A DNA stretch of 62,890 nucleotides from an uncultured Clostridium sp. (lineage in GTDB: Bacteria > Bacillota > Clostridia > Oscillospirales > Butyricicoccaceae), in assembly GCA_947427035.1 (NCBI GenBank), contig CANEGK010000007.1, forward strand, positions 1-62,890, given 5' to 3'. This document shows positions 53,553 through 62,890 of this stretch, piece after piece. Under the pieces are notes generated by a model, which was not told where the DNA came from, searched no databases, and was given only the letters and a program-made list of their open reading frames with translations. Position 1 is the stretch's first letter; each line of letters opens with the position of its first letter. The translations under genes and the position numbers were made by a program.

Positions 53553-54639
53553 CAGGCTGGCCTTATCCGGTTTCCGCAATTATGACCGGCAGGACGTTGC
53601 ATTCCAAGACGGCGTCAACATTTTAATCGGTGAAAATGCGCAGGGCAAGACCAATATTCTGGAAGCAATCTTTCTTTTGACGGGCAGCCGATCCTGGCGC
53701 GCCGCACGGCGGAGTGAACTAATCCGCATAGGCAGTGAAAATGCCCGTATCGAAGCCGAAATTTTTTCGCGGGAACGACCTTTTGAAATCAACATGGCTC
53801 TTCCGCCGGCCGGACGCGGCGTCACGACGGTCAACGGCGTCCGCATCAAAAAGCAGAACCAGCTTTCTGACGTTTTGCGCTGTGTGCTGTTTGCGCCCGA
53901 AGATCTGTCGCTTCTGCGCGACGGAGCGGCAGCCCGCCGCCGGTTTCTGGATACGGCGCTGTGCCAGCTCAGGCCGCGCTATGCCGAGCTTTTGAGCGAA
54001 TACCAACGGCTCATCGAGCATAAAACCCGTCTGCTGCGCGATGAGGAAAAGCGTGAAAGCATGTTGGCCGTACTGCCCGATTTCAATGAGCGAATTGCCG
54101 TCATTGGTTCGGCTGTCATCGGTTACCGCGCGCGTTTTACCGATCTTCTGGTTCCCGTGTGCCAATCTGTCTACAAAGATATTTCCGGCGGGCGTGAGCA
54201 GCTTTCCATGCGCTACTCCACCCTTTCGACCATTGAGGACCCGACTGCTCCGCAGGAAAAACTGATCACTTCTTTTTTTCAGCATCTTGACAGCCATTAT
54301 GAAGCAGAGCTGCGGCTTGGACAATGTCTGTCCGGCCCGCACAAGGACGACTTGATTCTGGAAATTGACGGCAAGCCGTGCCGTTCCTTCGCATCGCAGG
54401 GGCAGACCCGATCCGCTGCTCTGGCTATGAAGTTTGCCGAGCGGGAGCTGTTTTTCAGAGACAGCGGGGAATACCCTGTCTTGCTGCTTGACGATGTTTT
54501 AAGTGAGCTGGACGTCCGCCGTCAATCCTATGTCGTCGAACATACGCCCGGCGGGCAGGCCATTATCACCTGCTGCGAGGACACCGGCCGCTTTCAGTCG
54601 GGACACCGCCTGTTCGTGGAAAACGGAAAGGTTTGGTAA
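53542..54639 (+). CDS. recF: DNA replication and repair protein RecF
   Basis: SMC-like ATPase that helps load RecA at gaps, 365 residues. It has LALSGFRNYDRQDVAF at the start, Walker A GENAQGKTN, the signature LSGPHKDDL, SQGQTRSAALAMK and Walker B LLLDDVLSELD. The ATG overlaps yaaA by 11 bases. remB follows 4 bases after the stop. Confidence 0.96.
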   Translation: MRLDRLALSGFRNYDRQDVAFQDGVNILIGENAQGKTNILEAIFLLTGSRSWRAARRSELIRIGSENARIEAEIFSRERPFEINMALPPAGRGVTTVNGVRIKKQNQLSDVLRCVLFAPEDLSLLRDGAAARRRFLDTALCQLRPRYAELLSEYQRLIEHKTRLLRDEEKRESMLAVLPDFNERIAVIGSAVIGYRARFTDLLVPVCQSVYKDISGGREQLSMRYSTLSTIEDPTAPQEKLITSFFQHLDSHYEAELRLGQCLSGPHKDDLILEIDGKPCRSFASQGQTRSAALAMKFAERELFFRDSGEYPVLLLDDVLSELDVRRQSYVVEHTPGGQAIITCCEDTGRFQSGHRLFVENGKVW

Positions 54640-54643
54640 CGTT

Positions 54644-54916
54644 ATGTATCTGCATTTGGGGCGTGACATCGCCGTTGCCTATGACAATATTATCGGTATT
54701 TTTGATTTTGATACATCGACCCATTCTCACCTGTCGCGCCGGTTTTTTACCCGCGCACAGCAAAAAGGCGAGGTGGTCGTCGTCACGGACGATCTGCCCA
54801 AATCGGCCGTCGTCTGCATGGAAGAAGGCCGCCAGGTAGTTTATATCACCCAGGTATCCAGCCAGACCCTTTTACGGCGCAGCCTGAGCGAGCCTTTGCC
54901 CGATAATCTTTTATAA
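54644..54916 (+). CDS. remB: RemB (DUF370) regulatory protein
   Basis: A 90-residue DUF370 protein, known in Bacillus as the extracellular-matrix regulator RemB/YaaB. It begins YLHLGRDIAVAYDNIIGIFD and has QKGEVVVVTDDLPKSAVV. Paralogues act as DNA-binding activators. It lies between recF and gyrB, the usual position. The ATG is 4 bases beyond the recF stop, so it is coupled. Confidence 0.9.
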   Translation: MYLHLGRDIAVAYDNIIGIFDFDTSTHSHLSRRFFTRAQQKGEVVVVTDDLPKSAVVCMEEGRQVVYITQVSSQTLLRRSLSEPLPDNLL

Positions 54917-56935
<2,019 letters not shown>

Positions 56936-56981
56936 AAAATCCAACCGGCCGTCTGCCGGCCGGCGCTCAGGAGGAATGAGT

Positions 56982-57173
56982 ATGAATCGGCTTTATAAAA
57001 CCAGCCGCGACAAAAAAGTCTGCGGCGTGTGCGGCGGACTCGGCCGGTATTTCGGCATTGATCCGACCATTATCCGCGTGGTCTGGGGCATCGGGGCCAT
57101 CAGCGGCATCGGTATTGTCGCCTATTTTGTCGCCGCCTTTATCATGCCCTACGATTATGAAATCGAGGGCTGA
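56982..57173 (+). CDS. Small PspC-domain membrane protein (first copy)
   Basis: A 63-residue protein consisting almost only of a PspC domain: KVCGVCGGLGRYFGIDPTII followed by one transmembrane helix. Members are envelope-stress or anti-sigma-like membrane proteins. AGGAGG lies seven bases before the ATG at 56982. It is followed four bases later by a longer paralogue; both sit between gyrB and gyrA. Role here is unknown. Confidence 0.85.
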   Translation: MNRLYKTSRDKKVCGVCGGLGRYFGIDPTIIRVVWGIGAISGIGIVAYFVAAFIMPYDYEIEG

Positions 57174-57177
57174 GAAA

Positions 57178-57582
57178 ATGACGAAAAAACTGTATCGCGA
57201 CGATATCAATGGAAAAATCCTCGGCGTCTGCGGAGGCGTCGCCGATTATTTCGGCATCGACCCCACCATCATCCGGGTCGTGTGGGGCATCGCCTTTTTC
57301 GCTTACGGCGCGGGACTGTGGATTTATCTTATCCTGGGGTTTGTATTGCCCAAAAAGAGCATGATTGTACAGCTTCAAAAACGGCATGAGGAGTTTGAAT
57401 ACGGCCCCGGCTTTGACACCTCTTCGGCGCGCGACGTCGAGACGCGTTCGGCTGATTGCGGATGTGAAGACCCCGGCCGCTGGGATAATGCGGCTTCCGA
57501 TTCGCGGCATGGCGGGAGCAATGCCAGATACGATGAAAAGGCGTTCTGGGAAGAGAGCCGGAAACATTCGGATGGAGAATAG
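57178..57582 (+). CDS. PspC-domain membrane protein with C-terminal tail (second copy)
   Basis: A 134-residue paralogue of the preceding gene. The PspC domain KILGVCGGVADYFGIDPTII and transmembrane helix are followed by a 70-residue charged, probably disordered cytosolic tail (EEFEYGPGFDTSS to the end). The shared IDPTIIRVVWGI stretch shows that the two genes arose by tandem duplication. The tail is likely a partner-binding segment (inference). The ribosome site is weak, so translation may depend on the first copy. Confidence 0.83.
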   Translation: MTKKLYRDDINGKILGVCGGVADYFGIDPTIIRVVWGIAFFAYGAGLWIYLILGFVLPKKSMIVQLQKRHEEFEYGPGFDTSSARDVETRSADCGCEDPGRWDNAASDSRHGGSNARYDEKAFWEESRKHSDGE

Positions 57583-57674
57583 GGGCCGGCCGGCGCTTTG
57601 AGGGCCGCAGCGCGCGTTTTCGCCCTGCGGGCCGGACTGCTGCGCCGTGAAAAACCAGAAGAGTAGGTGAACCA

Positions 57675-60164
57675 ATGAGCGATCTTCGCTTTGAAAATCA
57701 GACCATTATTCCTGTAGAAATCGGCAAAGAGATGAAGAAGTCCTTCATCAGCTATGCCATGAGCGTCATTGTGTCGCGCGCGCTGCCCGACGTGCGCGAC
57801 GGCTTAAAGCCGGTACACCGGCGTATTCTGTACGCCATGTACGAAGATAACCTGACCCACGACAAGCCTTACCGCAAGTCGGCCACCACCGTCGGCAACG
57901 TGCTGGGCCGCTATCATCCGCACGGCGACGCCAGCGTTTATGACGCTATGGTGCGCATGGCGCAGGATTTTTCGCTGCGCTACCCGATGATTGACGGTCA
58001 CGGCAACTTTGGTTCGGTCGACGGGGACCCCCCGGCTGCTTACCGTTATACCGAAGCGCGTATGTCCCGTCTGGCGGCCGAAATGATGACCGACATTGAA
58101 AAGGAAACGGTCGACTGGGACCCCAACTTTGACGAAAAGCGCCGTGAGCCGTCGGTGCTGCCGTCGCGTTTTCCCAGCCTTCTGGCCAACGGTTCGTCGG
58201 GCATTGCCGTCGGCATGGCGACCAATATCCCTCCCCACAACCTGCGCGAAATCATCGACGCCGCCTGTATGCTCATCGACAACCCCGAGGCCCAGATGGA
58301 GGATTTGTGCCAGTACATCAAGGGACCTGATTTTCCGACAGGCGGCATTATTATGGGCCGCTCGGGCATCCGCGCCGCCTACGCCACCGGCCGCGGCAAA
58401 ATCATTGTGCGCGCCCGGGCCGAAATTGAAGAGTGGAAAGAAGGCCGCTACCGCATTGTCGTGACGGAAATTCCCTATATGGTCAACAAGGCCCGTCTGG
58501 TGGAAAGTATTGCCGATTTGCACCGCGACAAACGTGTAGAAGGGATCTCGGACCTGCGTGACGAGTCGGACAGGCAGGGAATGCGCATTGTCATCGAGCT
58601 CAAGCGCGACGCCAACCCGCAGGTCGTCCTCAACCGCCTGTACCAGTATACTCAGATGCAGGACACCTTTTCCGTCAACATGCTGTCGCTTGTTGACGGC
58701 CAGCCGCGCGTACTCCCGCTGCGCGACATGCTGGACTACTATATCAAGTTCCAGTACGAGGTCGTCGAGCGCCGCACCCGCTATGATCTGCGCAAAGCGG
58801 AGGAGCGCGCCCATATTTTGGAGGGCCTGGCCATTGCCTGCGACAATATTGACGAGGTCATCCGCATCATTCGCCAGAGCTATGATGACGCGCGCGAGCG
58901 CCTGATGGAGCGCTTCGGCATCAGTGAAATACAGGCGCAGGCCATTCTGGACATGCAGCTGCGCCGTTTGCAGGGCCTTGAGCGTGAAAAAATCGAGGCC
59001 GAGCTCAATTCATTGCACCTGAAAATCGCCGAATATAAAGAGATTCTTGCATCCAGCGAGCGAATTTACGGCATTGTCAAGACCGAAATGCAGGAGATTT
59101 CCCGCCGGTTTGGCGACGAGCGCCGCACGGAAATTTCGCATGTTGAAAACGAAATCGATATCGAAGATTTGATTCCCGAGGAAACATGCGTATATACCCT
59201 GACAAACCTCGGCTATATCAAGCGTATGCCGACGGCAGCCTATCGCGCCCAAAAGCGCGGAGGCAGGGGCGTCACCGGCGTCACCACCCGCGACGAGGAT
59301 TTTGTCGACACCATTTTTACAGCGTCGACACATGACTATGTTTTATTTTTTACCAATTTCGGAAAGGTACAGCGTCTGCGCGGATACCAGGTTCCCGAAA
59401 GCTCGCGCACGGCTAAGGGCATGAACATCGTCAACCTTTTGCAGCTGGAGGGCGGCGAAAAGATAACCGCCATGATCCCTGTGCGCGAGTTTGACGAGGA
59501 TCACTTTATCTTTTTCGCCACCCGAAGAGGGACGGTCAAGCGCACCAGTCTTTCGCTTTTGCAGACAGCCCGCAAGGCCGGCGTGCGCGCCATCAGTCTG
59601 GACGAGGGCGACGAGCTGGTTTCCGTCTGCCTGACTGACGGCAATGACCGGATTATTCTGGCCACGCGCGGCGGCTCTGCCATCCGTTTTCATGAGAGCG
59701 AAGTGCGCACCATGGGCCGCGACGCTTCGGGCGTGCGGGGAATCCGCCTGCGCGAAGGCGACGAGGTCGTCGGTGCTGCGCGCGAGCGTGAAGGTGCGTT
59801 TTTGCTGACGGTGACGGAAAACGGTTACGGCAAACTGACCGAGCCGGCCGAGTACACCGAACATCACCGCGGCGGTTCGGGCATTACCGCCCACAACCTG
59901 ACGGAAAAGACCGGCGCGCTGGTCGGCATCAAATGCGTTTCGCCCGACGACGATCTGCTGCTCATCACCAGCGGCGGCGTCATCATCCGCACCGGCTGCC
60001 AGTCCATCCGCGTCTGTGGCCGCGCGTCGCAGGGCGTCATCCTCATCCGGCTGGAAGAGGGCGTGAAGGTCATATCGTTGGCCTGCACTGCCAAAGAGGA
60101 AGAAGAACCCGCTGATCCGGCAGAGACACCTGTGGAGGCTGTCGATGAAGAGAATCAGGGTTAA
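57675..60164 (+). CDS. gyrA: DNA gyrase subunit A
   Basis: Cleavage-rejoining subunit of gyrase, 829 residues. It has the quinolone region [17 protein letters not shown], the catalytic Tyr in [12 protein letters not shown], coiled coil and six-bladed C-terminal domain with the GyrA box AQKRGGRG, which marks gyrase rather than topoisomerase IV. Residue Ala86 stands at the position of E. coli Ser83, with Ser87 after it and Asp90 at the Asp87 position. The acidic C-terminal tail is rich in Glu. AGAGTAGGTGAACC precedes the ATG. Confidence 0.97.
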   Translation: MSDLRFENQTIIPVEIGKEMKKSFISYAMSVIVSRALPDVRDGLKPVHRRILYAMYEDNLTHDKPYRKSATTVGNVLGRYHPHGDASVYDAMVRMAQDFSLRYPMIDGHGNFGSVDGDPPAAYRYTEARMSRLAAEMMTDIEKETVDWDPNFDEKRREPSVLPSRFPSLLANGSSGIAVGMATNIPPHNLREIIDAACMLIDNPEAQMEDLCQYIKGPDFPTGGIIMGRSGIRAAYATGRGKIIVRARAEIEEWKEGRYRIVVTEIPYMVNKARLVESIADLHRDKRVEGISDLRDESDRQGMRIVIELKRDANPQVVLNRLYQYTQMQDTFSVNMLSLVDGQPRVLPLRDMLDYYIKFQYEVVERRTRYDLRKAEERAHILEGLAIACDNIDEVIRIIRQSYDDARERLMERFGISEIQAQAILDMQLRRLQGLEREKIEAELNSLHLKIAEYKEILASSERIYGIVKTEMQEISRRFGDERRTEISHVENEIDIEDLIPEETCVYTLTNLGYIKRMPTAAYRAQKRGGRGVTGVTTRDEDFVDTIFTASTHDYVLFFTNFGKVQRLRGYQVPESSRTAKGMNIVNLLQLEGGEKITAMIPVREFDEDHFIFFATRRGTVKRTSLSLLQTARKAGVRAISLDEGDELVSVCLTDGNDRIILATRGGSAIRFHESEVRTMGRDASGVRGIRLREGDEVVGAAREREGAFLLTVTENGYGKLTEPAEYTEHHRGGSGITAHNLTEKTGALVGIKCVSPDDDLLLITSGGVIIRTGCQSIRVCGRASQGVILIRLEEGVKVISLACTAKEEEEPADPAETPVEAVDEENQG

Positions 60165-60507
60165 ACCCGGAAAAGGGCAAAGCACGGCCGGCTTCATCGG
60201 CGGCCTGCTTTTTGTCCTGTTGGGGATTTTTGTCGTCATTCCCACCTTTGGCGCCTTCGGCCTTGTCTGGACGCTGGTCGCTGCCGTCATCTGCGGCGTC
60301 AACGCCGTCAACGCTTTTTCCGACAAAGGGGTTGCCAGCCATGAAATCCTCATCGACGAAGATGAAGAGAGGCTCTCCGGGCAGCCGGCTGAATCCCGGG
60401 GTGACCCTGCCGAACGTCTGGAAAAGCTGCGCGAGCTGTACGAACGCCGACTTATCACCGAGGAAGAGTACCAGAAACGCCGCGCCGAAATTTTAGATGA
60501 GCTGTAA
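60145..60507 (+). CDS. Two-helix membrane protein with C-terminal SHOCT domain
   Basis: A 120-residue protein. Two hydrophobic segments (about residues 15-35 and 38-57, [18 protein letters not shown] and [17 protein letters not shown]) are followed by a charged linker and a short C-terminal SHOCT motif ([26 protein letters not shown]). The SHOCT segment is an oligomerisation or binding module. The start overlaps the gyrA 3' end by 20 bases, so translation is likely coupled. Function unknown. Confidence 0.78.
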   Translation: MKRIRVKPGKGQSTAGFIGGLLFVLLGIFVVIPTFGAFGLVWTLVAAVICGVNAVNAFSDKGVASHEILIDEDEERLSGQPAESRGDPAERLEKLRELYERRLITEEEYQKRRAEILDEL

Positions 60508-60508
60508 T

Positions 60509-60955
60509 ATGAAAGAAATAGAGCTGTATACCGACGGCGCCTGCTCGGGCAACCCCGGGCCGGGCGGCTGGGGCGCTATTCTGCGCTATAAAGGGCGCGA
60601 ACGCGAGCTTTCGGGCGGCGAGCGCGAAACCACCAACAATCGCATGGAGCTGACGGCGGCCATTCAGGGGCTTGAAGCCCTGACCGAGCCGTGCACCGTC
60701 AAACTGTATTCCGATTCCCAATATCTCTGTAAGGCCGTCAACGAAGGCTGGCTGCGCGCCTGGGTGGCGCGCGGCTGGAAAAAAGCCGATAAATCGGCCG
60801 TTTTAAATGTTGACTTGTGGCAGGCGCTGCTCGCGCTGCTCGAACGCCATCAGGTTGAGTTCATTTGGGTCAAGGGCCATGCGCAAAATCAATACAACAA
60901 CCGCTGCGATGCTTTGGCGGTGGAGCAAAGCAATTTTTTTAAACAGGGGTTGTAA
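60509..60955 (+). CDS. rnhA: Ribonuclease HI
   Basis: Degrades RNA in RNA-DNA hybrids, 148 residues. The four catalytic acidic residues lie in [30 protein letters not shown] and NRCDALA. The ATG at 60509 is one base beyond the stop of the SHOCT gene (TAATATG). Length and order are normal for bacterial RNase HI. Confidence 0.95.
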   Translation: MKEIELYTDGACSGNPGPGGWGAILRYKGRERELSGGERETTNNRMELTAAIQGLEALTEPCTVKLYSDSQYLCKAVNEGWLRAWVARGWKKADKSAVLNVDLWQALLALLERHQVEFIWVKGHAQNQYNNRCDALAVEQSNFFKQGL

Positions 60956-61020
60956 TCTTCACTATTTTGGTGTATATTAAACGTGAAAGAAAAAACCGTT
61001 TTCCAGCAGGAGGGATCACA

Positions 61021-62193
<1,173 letters not shown>

Positions 62194-62239
62194 GCCGGCG
62201 GAAAGCGCACGGCTTTAAAACCAGTGAGGAGGGTTTTGT

Positions 62240-62674
62240 ATGTACTCTGAAAAAGTAATGGATCACTTTGCCAACCCCCGCAACGTCGGCGAGCTGGAAG
62301 ACGCCAACGCCATCGGCGAGGTCGGCAACCTGAAATGCGGCGATATCATGCGCATTTATATGAAGATTGAAGACGACGTCATCAAGGATGTCAGCTTTAA
62401 AACCTTTGGCTGCGGTGCTGCCGTCGCGACCTCGAGTATGGCGACCGAGATGGTCAAAGGAAAAACCGTGCAGGAAGCTTTGAAGCTGACCAACGCCGCC
62501 GTGATGGAGGCGCTCGACGGCCTGCCCCCGGCAAAGGTACACTGCTCGGTGCTGGCAGAAGAGGCGATTAAGTCGGCTCTGGCCAATTATTATAAGGGGA
62601 AGGGCATGGATCCCACCCCCATCATCGGGTGCAGCGGCGAGTGTGCGCATTGCCACGGCGAGCAAGAAGAATAA
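62240..62674 (+). CDS. iscU: Fe-S cluster scaffold IscU/NifU N-terminal type
   Basis: A 144-residue scaffold that receives sulfur from IscS. The three cluster ligands are Cys in NLKCGD, FGCGAA and KVHCSVL. It starts YSEKVMDHFANPRNVGELED, the family start. Beyond the usual end the protein carries an extra short tail IIGCSGECAHCHG with three additional cysteines. The ATG has GTGAGGAGGGTTTTGT upstream. It forms an iscS-iscU pair; no iscR is adjacent. Confidence 0.93.
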   Translation: MYSEKVMDHFANPRNVGELEDANAIGEVGNLKCGDIMRIYMKIEDDVIKDVSFKTFGCGAAVATSSMATEMVKGKTVQEALKLTNAAVMEALDGLPPAKVHCSVLAEEAIKSALANYYKGKGMDPTPIIGCSGECAHCHGEQEE

Positions 62675-62684
62675 TAGAAAAGAG

Positions 62685-62716
62685 CAGCCCCACAGGATTT
62701 TCTGCGGGGTTGTTTT
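62685..62716 (+). terminator. Terminator after iscU
   Basis: An 11-bp imperfect stem (62685-62695 with 62702-62712) ends in TTTT, ten bases after the iscU stop. Confidence 0.65.
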
Positions 62717-62728
62717 CTGCACAAAGCC

Positions 62729-62756
62729 AAAAGCCCGGACATTTGTCCGGGCTTTT
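62729..62756 (-). terminator. Terminator of the minus-strand gene at the right edge
   Basis: A 13-bp perfect palindrome (AAAAGCCCGGACA at 62729-62741 with 62744-62756) lies 14 bases beyond the stop of the partial gene on the minus strand and ends in TTTT there. Confidence 0.65.
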
Positions 62757-62770
62757 GGTGTGGGGCAGGT

Positions 62771-62890
62771 TTATAGGTCTTCGTCTTTGATATACTGCAC
62801 AATCCTGTCTATGCAGTCGGGGCAGAGCCGGATGTAGCCGAACTCCCGAAGGCCCCTTTTGAACTCCATACAGCAGCTGCACTCCCTGCC
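62771..62890 (-). CDS. Partial Cys-rich small protein, C-terminal end
   Basis: A minus-strand frame enters from the right edge without a start. Its last 39 codons read a Cys-rich segment: CSCCMEFKRGLREFGY, then LCPDCIDRIVQYIKDEDL and stop TAA at 62771-62773. Four cysteines (CxCC and CPDC) suggest a small zinc ribbon. A terminator palindrome follows. The coherent sequence and terminator support a real gene; its identity is unknown because the N-terminus is outside the window. Confidence 0.6.
   Translation of the reverse strand, partial: GRECSCCMEFKRGLREFGYIRLCPDCIDRIVQYIKDEDL

Overview
The window reads as a GC-rich chromosomal segment of an anaerobic, single-membrane Firmicute, most likely a clostridium of the Oscillospiraceae type (inference). 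Supporting signs are the order dnaA-dnaN-yaaA-recF-remB-gyrB-gyrA, a threonine T-box leader before thrS, lipoproteins with clostridial lipoboxes, strong AGGAGG ribosome binding sites, and a lactate dehydrogenase paired with electron-transfer flavoproteins. I found no rRNA or tRNA gene, CRISPR array, insertion sequence or prophage. The genes are densely packed and largely housekeeping.

Left part (1-11.4 kb): an AT-rich hairpin cluster, then a minus-strand operon (amidohydrolase, binding lipoprotein, DppB, DppC, DppD, DppF) for uptake and cytosolic processing of peptide-like compounds. Divergent from it is an RpiR/MurR-family regulator interrupted by one in-frame TAG. A YkvI-type membrane transporter, an XRE regulator with membrane helices and a CyuA-like cysteine desulfidase follow. 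Region 11.6-17.4 kb holds a secreted transglutaminase-like protein, a MATE exporter with alanine racemase, a PduL-type acyltransferase, a DMT transporter and an ArsC-like protein. Region 17.5-23.7 kb carries two converging surface O-acylation modules: MBOAT plus an SGNH-like protein on the plus strand, and DUF4358 lipoprotein, MBOAT and DHHW protein on the minus strand.

Middle part (23.8-47.8 kb): thrS with its T-box, a formamidase-like enzyme, a GNAT protein, a glycolytic operon pgk-tpiA-gpmI-eno, trmL with a P-loop gene, the threonine-to-glycine pair tdh-kbl, a D-aminoacylase-like enzyme, a DUF134 regulator with an Mrp ATPase fused to a NifX/NifB-type domain and a His/Cys-rich tail, an orphan citC, an AraC regulator divergent from an FAD oxidase-EtfB-EtfA operon (candidate electron-confurcating lactate dehydrogenase), and mnmA.

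Right part (47.9-62.9 kb): a polar amino-acid ABC operon, then the origin region. The dnaA-dnaN intergenic DNA has imperfect DnaA boxes followed by a CTA-rich tract like the DnaA-trio unwinding element, so oriC probably lies there. To its right all genes except the last partial one are on the plus strand, and most genes to its left are on the minus strand, as expected for replication outward from about 52.1 kb. Two PspC-domain genes sit between gyrB and gyrA. A SHOCT-domain gene, rnhA and an iscS-iscU pair follow, and a partial Cys-rich protein enters from the right edge.
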